A stretch of DNA of 64,000 nucleotides, from positions 496,001 through 560,000 of the forward strand of contig NZ_JARVWQ010000001.1 in assembly GCF_029846255.1 (NCBI RefSeq). The letters run 5' to 3'. The notes beneath the pieces were generated by a model. The model was not told the DNA's origin. It saw only the letters and a program-made list of their open reading frames with translations, and did not search any database. The first letter of the stretch is position 1. Each line of letters opens with the position of its first letter. This document shows positions 24,994 to 32,968 of this stretch, piece after piece. The translations under genes and the position numbers were made by a program. This DNA is from Amnibacterium sp. CER49 (lineage in GTDB: Bacteria; Actinomycetota; Actinomycetes; Actinomycetales; Microbacteriaceae).

Positions 24994-25833
24994 ATGTCGT
25001 TCTTCGACGAGTCCGTCGAATCCCTGCAGTTCTCGCTGTTCGAGCCCGGCGCCGGCCAGCGCTGGTCGACCTGGCCGTCCACCACCCCCACCGAGCGCGG
25101 TCCGCGGCCGCATCCCGACTGGATCGTCACCTCGGCCGACGCCGTCGACACCGAGCTCGGCATCGTGAAGACCGGCAAGGAGGCCGACCTCTTCCTGCTC
25201 GAGCGGGCCGTGCCCGACCGGCCGGACGAGTCGTGCCTGCTCGCCGCCAAGCGGTACCGGGGGACGGAGACGAGCGACTTCCACCGCTCCGCCGCCTACC
25301 AGGAGGGCCGCCGGATGCGGAACACGCGCGACACCCGCGCGGTCGCCCGCGGCAGCGCGCACGGGCGGGCGGTCGCCGCCGGGCAGTGGGCGGGCGCCGA
25401 GTTCGTGGCGCTCTGCTCGATGTGGGAGCGCGGCGTGCCCGTGCCGTACCCCGTGCAGATCTCGGGCACCGAGGTGCTCATGGAGTTCATCGGCGACGGC
25501 AACGCCGCCGCCCCACGGCTCGCCGAGACGCGGCCCCGTGGCGACGAGGCGACGGACCGCTTCGCCCAGGTCGCCGAGATCCTGCGCGGGTTCGCCCGCG
25601 CGGGATACGCGCACGGCGACCTGTCGGCCTACAACCTGCTCGTGCACCGGGAGCGGGTCGTGGTCATCGACCTGCCCCAGCTCGTCGACATCGCGGCGAA
25701 CCCGAACGGCCCGGCGATGCTGCAGCGCGACTGCCACAACGTCTGCGAATGGTTCCGTCGCCAGGGCGTCGAGGCCGAGGAGGACGAGCTGTTCGCGGAC
25801 CTGATCGGCGAGGCGTTCGGATCGCGGTGGTGA
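24994..25833 (+). CDS. RIO1-family serine protein kinase
   Basis: A 279-residue atypical protein kinase. The RIO landmarks are all present: the nucleotide-binding GIVKTGKEADLFLL, the Lys in LLAAKRYR, the catalytic loop YAHGDLSAYNLLVH and the metal-binding VVVIDLPQLVD. Eukaryotic and archaeal RIO1 act in small-subunit ribosome maturation; bacterial homologues are poorly studied. ATG at 24994 with GGAG 6 nt before it. It ends 6 nt before the convergent amine-oxidase gene. Confidence 0.9.
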   Translation: MSFFDESVESLQFSLFEPGAGQRWSTWPSTTPTERGPRPHPDWIVTSADAVDTELGIVKTGKEADLFLLERAVPDRPDESCLLAAKRYRGTETSDFHRSAAYQEGRRMRNTRDTRAVARGSAHGRAVAAGQWAGAEFVALCSMWERGVPVPYPVQISGTEVLMEFIGDGNAAAPRLAETRPRGDEATDRFAQVAEILRGFARAGYAHGDLSAYNLLVHRERVVVIDLPQLVDIAANPNGPAMLQRDCHNVCEWFRRQGVEAEEDELFADLIGEAFGSRW

Positions 25834-25839
25834 GCGCGG

Positions 25840-27204
25840 TCAGCCGAGGCGGACCCCGGGTCGCCACGCGTCCTCGAGCGGCACCGCCCGGGCGAGGATC
25901 CGCTTCGCGGCGCGGTGCCCGGAGCACATCGCCGCGGCGACCGTGGCCGGGTCATCGGTCCACGTCGCCTCCCCGGCGAGGTGCAGCACGCCCCCGATCG
26001 GCGTCGCGAGCAGGTCGTGGTCCGACGTCGTCGACCCGGGGCGCATGAAGGCGTAGGAGCCGCGGGCGAACGGGTCGTCCTGCCACGCGGTGACCTGCAC
26101 GGCGGTGGGACGGCCGACCGCGTCGCCGAAGAGGCGGCGCAGCTGCGCGAGGACGGACTCGACGACCTCCTCCTCCGGCGCACCGCGCAGCCGCCGCGCC
26201 GCTGGCCCCGCGAGGAAGGTGAGCAGCGTCGGCACCCCGTCGAGGCGCGTGAGGTCGTACCAGGAGTGCCAGATGCGGCCCTCGGGTCCGAGCTGCCGGA
26301 TCGCGTAGACGTCCGGGTCCCAGAAGCGGCTCGGGAAGCGCAGGAACACCTTCTCGAAGGCGTTCATCCGAAGCCGTCCGAGGGCGCCGGCGACCGGCTC
26401 GGGCAGCGGCGGCTCGACGCGCACGTCGCCCGCCTGCAGCACGCCGACGGGCACCGTCACGACCGCTGCGGTCGCCGCGAGCTTCCCGCGTCCGGTCTCG
26501 ACCGCGACGGCGTCCTCGGACCAGCGCACTCGCGTCACGACGTGCTCGAGCCGGACGTCGAGCCCCTCCGCCAGCCGTTGCGGAAGACGGTCGTAGCCGT
26601 CGGGGAACACGACCTCGTCGCCGTCGATCGCATCGTCGTCGAGGCCGTGCGCGGCGAGCTCGTCGATCGCGACGCCGTACTGCTCCTCGGCGCGGTGCGC
26701 GAGGTGCTCGCGGACGCGCTCCGCCCGTTCGGCCGGCCAGCCCTGCAGGGCGATCGCCGCCTCGGTCACGTCGCGGTACGTCGCCTCCGGCGCCGACCCG
26801 GTCAGCAGCTCCTGCAGGGCGGCGTCGACCGCCTCGACGTCCGCGACGAAGCGGTGCACGAGGCCGTCGGGGAGCCTCGTGCCGTCCGGGCCGTAGTAGG
26901 CGATCGGCCGACTGAACGCCTGGTAGCCGCCGACCGTGAACTCGACCGTCCGCATGCCGAACGCCTCGGCCGCGGCGGCCACGGGGCTGCCCGCGACTCC
27001 GTGGATCCACGACGCCCCGAGGTCGGTGACGAGCCCGTCGCTCCGATCCGTGACGACCCGGCCGCCGACGCGGTCGCGGGCCTCGAGCACGACGACCCGT
27101 CGACCAGCGGCGGCCAGGAGCCGCGCGGCGGTGAGGCCGGCCACCCCCGCCCCCACGACGACCACGTCGACCTGCGTCGCAGCCCCGCCGCTCGCGCTGT
27201 CCAT
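25840..27204 (-). CDS. Flavin monoamine oxidase family protein
   Basis: A 454-residue FAD-dependent amine oxidase. VDVVVVGAGVAGLTAARLLA binds the ADP part of FAD, followed by ARDRVGGRVVTDRSDGLVTD and LGASWIHGV; the C-terminus ends with the typical GVLHLAGEATW and a basic tail. It likely oxidises a primary or polyamine with release of H2O2. ATG 27204 lies 7 nt after TACCGT (leaderless). Divergent from a second FAD enzyme of the glutamylputrescine-oxidase type, which suggests a polyamine theme. Confidence 0.87.
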   Translation of the reverse strand: MDSASGGAATQVDVVVVGAGVAGLTAARLLAAAGRRVVVLEARDRVGGRVVTDRSDGLVTDLGASWIHGVAGSPVAAAAEAFGMRTVEFTVGGYQAFSRPIAYYGPDGTRLPDGLVHRFVADVEAVDAALQELLTGSAPEATYRDVTEAAIALQGWPAERAERVREHLAHRAEEQYGVAIDELAAHGLDDDAIDGDEVVFPDGYDRLPQRLAEGLDVRLEHVVTRVRWSEDAVAVETGRGKLAATAAVVTVPVGVLQAGDVRVEPPLPEPVAGALGRLRMNAFEKVFLRFPSRFWDPDVYAIRQLGPEGRIWHSWYDLTRLDGVPTLLTFLAGPAARRLRGAPEEEVVESVLAQLRRLFGDAVGRPTAVQVTAWQDDPFARGSYAFMRPGSTTSDHDLLATPIGGVLHLAGEATWTDDPATVAAAMCSGHRAAKRILARAVPLEDAWRPGVRLG

Positions 27205-27264
27205 GATGGCGACGGTACCGACCGGCACCGTCCGGCGGCGCCATGCCGGTCGTCGGCGCGGTAC

Positions 27265-27278
27265 GGCATCGTGATGCC
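27265..27278. promoter_or_regulatory. Palindrome at the divergent promoter of the two FAD enzymes
   Basis: GGCATCGTGATGCC, arms of 6 bp, immediately before the GTG start at 27279 and overlapping its CATCGT -10 element. Candidate operator for an unseen regulator. Confidence 0.4.
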
Positions 27279-28712
27279 GTGGACTCTTCCGCGGAGCGCG
27301 CCGAGCAGGCGTACGGGCACCGGCTGCGGCACGACCCCGAGACGCTGCGGGCGAGCTTCGCCGACGCCTCGACCACGCCGTTCTGGCTCGACGACCCGGC
27401 CCGTCCCGCCGCGCGCCCGGCGCTCCGCGGCGACGCGACGGCCGACCTCGTGATCGTCGGCGGCGGGTTCTGCGGCCTCTGGACGGCGCTGATCGCGAAG
27501 GAGCGCGACCCGGACCGGCGTGTCGTGCTGCTCGAGGGGCGCCGGATCGGGTGGGCCGCGAGCGGCCGCAACGGCGGGTTCTGCGAGCCGAGCCTCACCC
27601 ACGGCGAGGAGAACGGGCGGCGCCACTTCCCGGACGAGCTCGGCGTGCTCGACCGGCTCGCCGCCGAGAACCAGCGCGAGCTCGCCGCAACGCTCGAGCG
27701 GTACGGCATCGATGCCGAGTGGGAGGCCACCGGCATCCTCACGGTCGCCACCGAGCCGCACCAGGTCGCCGGGCTGCTCGAGTCGGCCGCGGGGAACGAC
27801 CGCTTCCTGCTCGGCCGCGATCTCGCGCGCCACGCCGACTCCCCGCTCTTCCGCGCCGGCGTCCTCTCCCCCGACGGCTGCGCCTACGTGCATCCCGCGA
27901 AGCTCGCCTGGGGTCTCGCAGCCGCGGCCGAGCGGCTCGGTGTCGAGATCCACGAGCACTCGCCCGCGAGACGGCTGCGCACGACCTCCGCGGGCGTCGA
28001 GGTCGACACCCGGCACGGCACCGTCCGGGCGGCACGGGCCGCGCTCGCCACGAACGCCTTCCCCGCGCTGCTGCCGGCGCTGCGCCTCTTCACCGTGCCG
28101 ATCTACGACTACGTGCTCATGACCGAGCCGCTCTCCGCGGAGCAGCTCGCCGCCATCGGGTGGACGGGCCGCTACGGCATCACCGACTCGGGCCGCGAGT
28201 TCCACTACGCCCGCAAGACGGCGGACGACCGGATCCTCTTCGGCGGGTACGACGCGATCTACCACCTGGGACGCGCGATCCGGGAAGCCCAGGACCAGCG
28301 CCCCGAGACGTTCGAGCGGCTCGCGGACCACTTCTTCTCGACGTTCCCGCAGCTCCAGGGTGTCCGGTTCACCCACCGCTGGGGCGGCGCGATCGACATG
28401 TCGACGCAGCTCGTCGCCTTCCACGGCACCGCCCGCGGCGGCAGGGTCGCCTACAGCGCCGGCTACACGGGGCTCGGGGTGGCCGCCACGCGCTTCGGCG
28501 CCGAGACCATGCTCGACCTGCTCGAGGGCGCGGACACCGACCGCACCCGGCTGACGATGTCGCGCCGGCTGCCCGTGCCGATCCCGCCCGAGCCGCTCGC
28601 CTATCCCCTCATCCAGCTGATGCGCCGCGCCGTCGCCAAGTCGGACCGCACCGGTGAGGACACCCCGCTGATCAAGCTCGCCGGCCTCCTCGGTATCGGG
28701 TTCGACTCATGA
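27279..28712 (+). CDS. FAD-dependent oxidoreductase, gamma-glutamylputrescine-oxidase-like
   Basis: A 477-residue DAO-fold enzyme. After a PuuB-like N-terminal lead (TTPFWLDDP) come DLVIVGGGFCGLWTALIAKE, EGRRIGWAASGRNGGFCEPS (the conserved GRNGG loop) and RWGGAIDMSTQL. PuuB oxidises gamma-glutamylputrescine; the true substrate here is inferred only. GTG 27279 is chosen because CATCGT lies 6 nt upstream. Its stop overlaps the first SMR gene by ATGA, so the oxidase and the exporters form one operon. Confidence 0.82.
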   Translation: MDSSAERAEQAYGHRLRHDPETLRASFADASTTPFWLDDPARPAARPALRGDATADLVIVGGGFCGLWTALIAKERDPDRRVVLLEGRRIGWAASGRNGGFCEPSLTHGEENGRRHFPDELGVLDRLAAENQRELAATLERYGIDAEWEATGILTVATEPHQVAGLLESAAGNDRFLLGRDLARHADSPLFRAGVLSPDGCAYVHPAKLAWGLAAAAERLGVEIHEHSPARRLRTTSAGVEVDTRHGTVRAARAALATNAFPALLPALRLFTVPIYDYVLMTEPLSAEQLAAIGWTGRYGITDSGREFHYARKTADDRILFGGYDAIYHLGRAIREAQDQRPETFERLADHFFSTFPQLQGVRFTHRWGGAIDMSTQLVAFHGTARGGRVAYSAGYTGLGVAATRFGAETMLDLLEGADTDRTRLTMSRRLPVPIPPEPLAYPLIQLMRRAVAKSDRTGEDTPLIKLAGLLGIGFDS

Positions 28713-29077
28713 CGGAGGTGCGCACGCGGCGGCGCAGCCCGCTCCCGCCGCTCGCGCTCGCGATCGTGCTCGAGGTCTCGGCGACGCTCGCGTTCCGTGC
28801 GGCGGGCGGCTTCGAGAAGCCCTGGTGGCTGCTCGTCGTGATCCCGGGCTACGTCGGTTCGACGCTGCTGCTCGGCGTGGTGTTGAAGCGCGGCCTCGGC
28901 GTCGGCGTCGCCTACGGGCTGTGGTCCGCGATCGGCGTCGCCGCCACCGCCGTCGTGGCGGCGTTCCTGTTCGCCGAGGCGCTCACCCCGCTCTCGGTCG
29001 GCGGCATCGTGCTCGTGATCGTCGGCGTGCTGCTCGTCGAGCTCGGCGACCGTCCCGCCGGGGAGCGGTCCTCGTGA
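28709..29077 (+). CDS. SMR family transporter subunit A
   Basis: A 122-residue four-helix small multidrug resistance protein. The membrane-embedded Glu sits in LALAIVLEVSATLAFRAAGG, and GVAYGLWSAIGVAATAVVAA is the typical third segment. A basic N-terminus of 10 residues precedes helix 1. ATGA overlap with the oxidase and GTGA overlap with the second SMR gene imply a heterodimeric pair like EbrAB or NepAB. Export of an amine product is plausible from context. Confidence 0.87.
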   Translation: MTEVRTRRRSPLPPLALAIVLEVSATLAFRAAGGFEKPWWLLVVIPGYVGSTLLLGVVLKRGLGVGVAYGLWSAIGVAATAVVAAFLFAEALTPLSVGGIVLVIVGVLLVELGDRPAGERSS

Positions 29078-29406
29078 GCTGGGCGCTGCTCGCGCTCGCG
29101 ATCGCGGCCGAGGTCGCCGCGACCCTGGCGCTCCGGGCGCTGGCCGACCCGCAGCGGCGCCGGCGGCGCACCTGGATCACGGTGGTCGTCGTCGGCTACG
29201 TCGCCTCGTTCGCGCTGCTCGGCGCCGTGCTCGCGGCCGGGCTGCCGGTCGGCACGGTCTACGCGGTCTGGGCCGCGATCGGCGTCGCGGCGACCGCGGT
29301 GCTCGGGCGCGTGCTGTTCCGCGACCGCCTGACCCGCATGGCGGTGCTCGGCATCGTCGTCATCATCCTGGGCGTCGCGCTGCTGGAGCTCGGTACGAGC
29401 GTCTGA
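29074..29406 (+). CDS. SMR family transporter subunit B
   Basis: A 110-residue partner of the preceding SMR protein. It keeps the essential Glu (LLALAIAAEVAATLALRALA) and GTVYAVWAAIGVAATAVLGR. GTG start overlaps the stop of subunit A. The last six codons and the stop lie inside the first unit of a 27-bp tandem repeat that continues for four more copies, so the repeat seems to have grown out of the gene's 3' end. Confidence 0.87.
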   Translation: MSWALLALAIAAEVAATLALRALADPQRRRRRTWITVVVVGYVASFALLGAVLAAGLPVGTVYAVWAAIGVAATAVLGRVLFRDRLTRMAVLGIVVIILGVALLELGTSV

Positions 29407-29523
29407 CAGCACCGCCTCGGTACGAGCGTCTGACAGCACCGCCTCGGTTCGAGCGCCCGACAGCGCCGCCGCGGTTCGAGCGCCTGACAGCACCCCCTCG
29501 GTCCGAGCGCCCGACAGCACCGC
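29389..29523. repeat. 27-bp tandem repeat, five copies, starting inside the SMR gene 3' end
   Basis: Units at 29389, 29416, 29443, 29470 and 29497, consensus CTCGGTACGAGCGTCTGACA plus GCACCGC. Units 1 and 2 are identical; units 3-5 differ at a few positions. Unit 1 encodes the end of the second SMR protein (ELGTSV and the stop). Because 27 is a multiple of 3, the minus strand reads an open repeat of LSGARTEAV type, but that is very likely not a gene. Confidence 0.9.
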
Positions 29524-29542
29524 CCGGCCCTCCCATCCGAGA

Positions 29543-29586
29543 CGGAGGAGGCCGGCCGCCGCGGATGCGACGACCGGCCTCCTCCG
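29543..29586. terminator. Bidirectional terminator
   Basis: Perfect 13-bp inverted repeat CGGAGGAGGCCGG / CCGGCCTCCTCCG with an 18-nt loop, between the convergent SMR operon (+) and the APC permease (-). Confidence 0.75.
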
Positions 29587-29602
29587 GTTCGGAGCCGTCG
29601 GC

Positions 29603-31216
29603 TCAGATCACCGGCGGGGCGCCCTGCACGGCCTGCCCCTCGATGTACGGCGCCCGCGGGATGACCTCGCCCCGGAAGTACGACGCGTTCCGCGACCACC
29701 AGATGCCCATGAAGACGAACCCGATGAGGATGCCGACGACGCCGACGATCGCGGTCGCGCCGACCCCGAAGATCGTCACGTTCTTGCCCGTGATCGGGTC
29801 CTGCACCCAGTCCGGTGCGGCGAACGAGATGAGGCCGTAGACGAACACCACGGCGAGGAACACCGCGCCGGCGAACGGGATCAGCCCCTTGAACACGAAG
29901 TTGCGCACGCTCGTGAAGAGCACGCGACGGTAGAACCACACGCACGCGAGCCCGGTGAGGCCGTAGTAGAACGCGATCATCAGGCCGAGCGAGGCGATGA
30001 GCGCCGCGAGCAGGCCCTGGCTGATCAGCGAGAACAGGAGGAACAGCCCGGCGGACGCGATGCCCATGCCGATCGTCGACCAGGTCGGCGTCAGGTACTT
30101 CGGGTGGATGCGCGCGAAGTGGCTCGGCAGCGCCTTGTGGGCCGCCATCGACAGCGAGGTGCGGGCGGTCGGCAGGATCGTCGTCTGCGTGGACGCCGAC
30201 GCCGAGGTGAGGATCGTCGCGGCGAACAGCACCTGCAGGATGTGCCCGATCACGCCGTTGCCGAACACCGCAGGCGCCATCGACGAGAACACGTCGCCGG
30301 AGTTCGCCGGGTTGGCGAGCCCGATGCCCTTGTCGCCGACGCCCGCGAACGAGACGGCAGCGATCGTGATGAGCAGGTAGGTCGCGAGCAGCAGGACGGT
30401 CGAGAGGATGGCGGCGCGGCCCGGGGTCCTGCCGGGGTCCTTCGTCTCCTCGTTGATCGAGACCGCGCTGTCCCAGCCCCAGTAGAGGAAGATCGCGGTG
30501 AGCAGCGCCGGGCAGATGGCCGCGCCGAAGTCGAGGCCCGTCGGGCTGAGCCAGCTCCAGTCGAAGCCGATCGAGTACGGCTCGCCGTTGCCGGTCGCGA
30601 CCCTGCCGAGCGCGAGGACGCCGAAGAGGATGAGCAGCACGACCTCGAAGCCGAGCAGGAAGTACTGCAGGCGGGCGGAGATCTCGATGCCGCGGTAGCA
30701 GATGTACGTCATCACGGCGATCCAGATGAGGCCCACGGCCGTCGACGCCCAGATGTTGCCGGCGAGCGCCGCGACAGCCGGAAGGCCGAAGCCGCCGACG
30801 AAGGTGAACGTGTACTGGCCCGCGATGTACGCGAGGTTCGACATCACGATGACGTCGGCGATGATGATGCCCCAGCCGCCCATCCAGCCGGTGATCGCGC
30901 CGAACGCCCGCGTCGCCCACGAGAACGTGGTACCGCAGTCGGGGTCGACGGTGTTCAGCTCCTTGTACGCCTGCGCGATGAAGTACATCGGCAGGAACGC
31001 GAGCAGGATCATCGCCGGGGCCTTGACGCCGGCGGGCGACGCGCCACCGACGACGATCCACCCGAGGCTCGCCGCGAGGCTGTAGGCCGGGGCGGTCGAT
31101 GCGACGCCGACGACGACGCTGCCGACGAGCCCGATGGCTCCGCGCTTCAGTCCTTTGTCCCGTCCGTCGGCGGTCCCCTTCAGGCCGCCGACGTCGCCGG
31201 GCAGGAGCTTGGTCAT
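29603..31216 (-). CDS. APC superfamily amino acid/polyamine permease
   Basis: A 537-residue permease with about 12 membrane segments. The APC start GLVGSVVVGVASTAPAYSLA and the later WATRAFGAITGWMGGWGIII and GWDSAVSINEETKDPGRTPG are family hallmarks. It should take up an amino acid or amine by H+ or substrate antiport. ATG 31216 overlaps the stop of a Pro/Arg/Thr-rich 86-codon ORF. The neighbouring amine oxidases make an amine substrate likely. Confidence 0.9.
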   Translation of the reverse strand: MTKLLPGDVGGLKGTADGRDKGLKRGAIGLVGSVVVGVASTAPAYSLAASLGWIVVGGASPAGVKAPAMILLAFLPMYFIAQAYKELNTVDPDCGTTFSWATRAFGAITGWMGGWGIIIADVIVMSNLAYIAGQYTFTFVGGFGLPAVAALAGNIWASTAVGLIWIAVMTYICYRGIEISARLQYFLLGFEVVLLILFGVLALGRVATGNGEPYSIGFDWSWLSPTGLDFGAAICPALLTAIFLYWGWDSAVSINEETKDPGRTPGRAAILSTVLLLATYLLITIAAVSFAGVGDKGIGLANPANSGDVFSSMAPAVFGNGVIGHILQVLFAATILTSASASTQTTILPTARTSLSMAAHKALPSHFARIHPKYLTPTWSTIGMGIASAGLFLLFSLISQGLLAALIASLGLMIAFYYGLTGLACVWFYRRVLFTSVRNFVFKGLIPFAGAVFLAVVFVYGLISFAAPDWVQDPITGKNVTIFGVGATAIVGVVGILIGFVFMGIWWSRNASYFRGEVIPRAPYIEGQAVQGAPPVI

Positions 31217-31473
31217 GAGCGTCCTTCCTTCCGGCGCGTCCTCGCGCCGGGCTTCGTGGATGGGTCGACCTCGGACGACCCGGATGGCCGCCTCGTCTCG
31301 GTGCGCGCGGTGGGGGGACCGGGCGTCGTGAGCGCCGGTGCGGGAGGGCGGCCACCGCGGATCACGCGCTCGGCCTGCTGCGGCTCGTGGCGGGTGCGCC
31401 GCGGTTCCGCGGTCGTGCGCGCGCCGGCCCTACCCGCTTGCGCGAGCACGGCGTCCGACAGGAGAGCTTCCAC
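31213..31473 (-). CDS. Possible 86-residue ORF coupled to the APC permease
   Basis: GTG at 31473 with GAAAGGG 6 nt upstream; the stop overlaps the permease start as ATGA. The product begins VEALLSDAVLAQAGRAGART and then becomes Pro/Thr/Arg-rich; no domain recognised and probably disordered. Third positions are largely G/C, compatible with coding. It occupies nearly all of the permease's long 5' leader, so it may be an upstream regulatory ORF rather than a stable protein. Confidence 0.45.
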   Translation of the reverse strand: MEALLSDAVLAQAGRAGARTTAEPRRTRHEPQQAERVIRGGRPPAPALTTPGPPTARTETRRPSGSSEVDPSTKPGARTRRKEGRS

Positions 31474-31487
31474 GCACGACCCTTTCG

Positions 31488-31514
31488 CCTCACCGGTGAG
31501 GTCGTCACAGATTA
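31488..31514 (-). promoter_or_regulatory. Promoter with operator-like palindrome for the APC permease unit
   Basis: Minus-strand -10 TAATCT (31509-31514), a close match to consensus, followed by a perfect 14-bp palindrome CCTCACCGGTGAGG (31488-31501) at about +1 to +14. A repressor site over the start of transcription is likely. The message would have a leader of roughly 285 nt. Confidence 0.55.
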
Positions 31515-31679
31515 GGGCCGGGGAACCCCTCCCTGCATGGCCGATCGGGCGAATGTGCGTATCGATTCGGGCCCAGATGTCCACCACGGCGCTCGCGGAC
31601 GGAGGGCGGGGTGGCTGGGGGCCCCGTTGCGGACGACGATGGGGGCGCGGACGGATCAGCCGCGCGGAAGGTGTGGCCC

Positions 31680-32708
31680 ATGGCGCAGCAGGAGGTCCTC
31701 GTGACCGGGGGCTCGGGGTTCGTCGCCGGGCACGTCGTGCTCCGGCTCCTCGACGAGGGCCACCGGGTGCGGACGACCGTCCGCTCGCTGCGGAGCGCGC
31801 CCGGGGTGCGGGACGCCCTGCTCGATGCGGGCATGACGCGCGGCGAGGAGCTGACCTTCGTCGAGGCGGACCTGCTCGACGACGGCGGCTGGGCGGACGC
31901 GGTGGCCGGCACGGACGCCGTGCTGCACGTCGCCTCACCGGTGCGCCCGGGGCACGTGGCGGACGAGGACGAGGTGATCCGCCCGGCCCGCGAGGGCACG
32001 CTCCGGGTGCTGCGGGCGGCCCGCGACGCGGGGGTGCGCCGGGTGGTGCTCACCTCCGCCTTCCACGCGGTCGGCTTCGGGCAGCCGCACGACCACGGGC
32101 CGTTCACGGAGGCGGACTGGTCGCCGCTCGACGGCGAGGGCGTCGACGCGTACGGCCGCAGCAAGATCCTCGCGGAGCGCGCCGCCTGGGATCTCGCCGC
32201 CGAGGGGAACGGTCCGGAGCTCGTCGCGCTGCTGCCGGTCGCGGTGCTCGGGCCCGTGCTCGGCGGCGCCGTCTCCGGCGGGAACCACGTCGTGCAGAAC
32301 CTGCTGCGCGGAGCGATGCCGGCCCTGCCGGACCTCTTCATCCCGATCGTCGACGTCCGCGACGTGGCCCTGGCGCACGTCGCCGCGCTGCGCGCCGAGG
32401 CGGTCGCGGGGCAGCGGGTGCTCGTGTCGAGCGGTGAGCCCGCGGTCGCGATGCGCGACATCGCCCTCGTGCTGAAGGCCGGGCTCGGCCGAGCGGCCGC
32501 GCGCGTGCCGACCCGGAGGATGCCGGACGTCGTCGTGCGGGCATCGGCCCGGTTCCGGCCCGAGCTGCGCTCGGTCGCCGCCGACCTCGGCTTCGTGAAG
32601 GAGGTCGACATCACCCGGATGCGGACCGCGCTCGGGATCGAGCCGCGGCCCGCGCGGGAGGCGATCCTCGCCGCCGGCCGGAGCCTGGTCGCGAACGGGC
32701 TCGTGTGA
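31680..32708 (+). CDS. NAD-dependent epimerase/dehydratase family reductase
   Basis: A 342-residue extended SDR of the dihydroflavonol-reductase-like type. Cofactor motif LVTGGSGFVAGHVVLRLL at the N-terminus; Ser in VVLTSAFHAVG and the catalytic Tyr/Lys in DAYGRSKILAERAAW. ATG 31680 with GGAAG upstream. The next gene begins in its stop codon. Substrate unknown; it is next to a carrier-protein synthetase cluster on the other strand. Confidence 0.85.
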   Translation: MAQQEVLVTGGSGFVAGHVVLRLLDEGHRVRTTVRSLRSAPGVRDALLDAGMTRGEELTFVEADLLDDGGWADAVAGTDAVLHVASPVRPGHVADEDEVIRPAREGTLRVLRAARDAGVRRVVLTSAFHAVGFGQPHDHGPFTEADWSPLDGEGVDAYGRSKILAERAAWDLAAEGNGPELVALLPVAVLGPVLGGAVSGGNHVVQNLLRGAMPALPDLFIPIVDVRDVALAHVAALRAEAVAGQRVLVSSGEPAVAMRDIALVLKAGLGRAAARVPTRRMPDVVVRASARFRPELRSVAADLGFVKEVDITRMRTALGIEPRPAREAILAAGRSLVANGLV

Positions 32709-32956
32709 CCGAGGAGGAGCGGATGGCGCTCGCGCTGTGGCACGGGGCGCGCGACGAGGAGCAGGCCGCCCGCCGTGTGCCGCCCGGCGTGGACGCCCAG
32801 GACGTCCGGCGTCGCGTGCGGGGGCTGGCGCGGGCGGCGGGCGTGCGCATCCGCACCTCGCTGCTGGACGGCGCGGTCGTCGCGGTGCGCGCCGACGCCT
32901 CGATCTGGACGGACGACCTGGCGACGATGCGGGCGAAGCTCACCCCGCCGGAATGA
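32705..32956 (+). CDS. Hypothetical protein (83 residues), coupled to the epimerase
   Basis: GTG 32705 overlaps the epimerase stop (GTGA). The product reads MTEEERMALALWHGARDEEQ, has a helix-rich middle (DAQDVRRRVRGLARAAGV) and ends with strands RIRTSLLDGAVVAVRADASI. No family recognised. Ends 12 nt before the convergent phosphopantetheinyl transferase. Confidence 0.65.
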   Translation: MTEEERMALALWHGARDEEQAARRVPPGVDAQDVRRRVRGLARAAGVRIRTSLLDGAVVAVRADASIWTDDLATMRAKLTPPE

Positions 32957-32968
32957 GGGCCTCGCCGC

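Noticed and set aside
28600-28708. Guanidine riboswitch before the SMR pair
   Set aside because: The SMR genes are coupled to an upstream oxidase by ATGA overlap; no leader exists and no ykkC-like conserved blocks are visible.
29407-29520. Repeat protein gene on the minus strand (LSGARTEAV pattern)
   Set aside because: No ribosome-binding site, and the open frame is explained by a repeat length divisible by three.
29389-29523. CRISPR array
   Set aside because: The 27-bp units are contiguous with no spacers, begin inside a coding sequence, and no cas genes are present.
31217-31501. Riboswitch in the long permease leader
   Set aside because: None of the conserved cores I know (glycine, guanidine, SAM, lysine, c-di-AMP types) can be seen; the leader is better explained by the coupled ORF.
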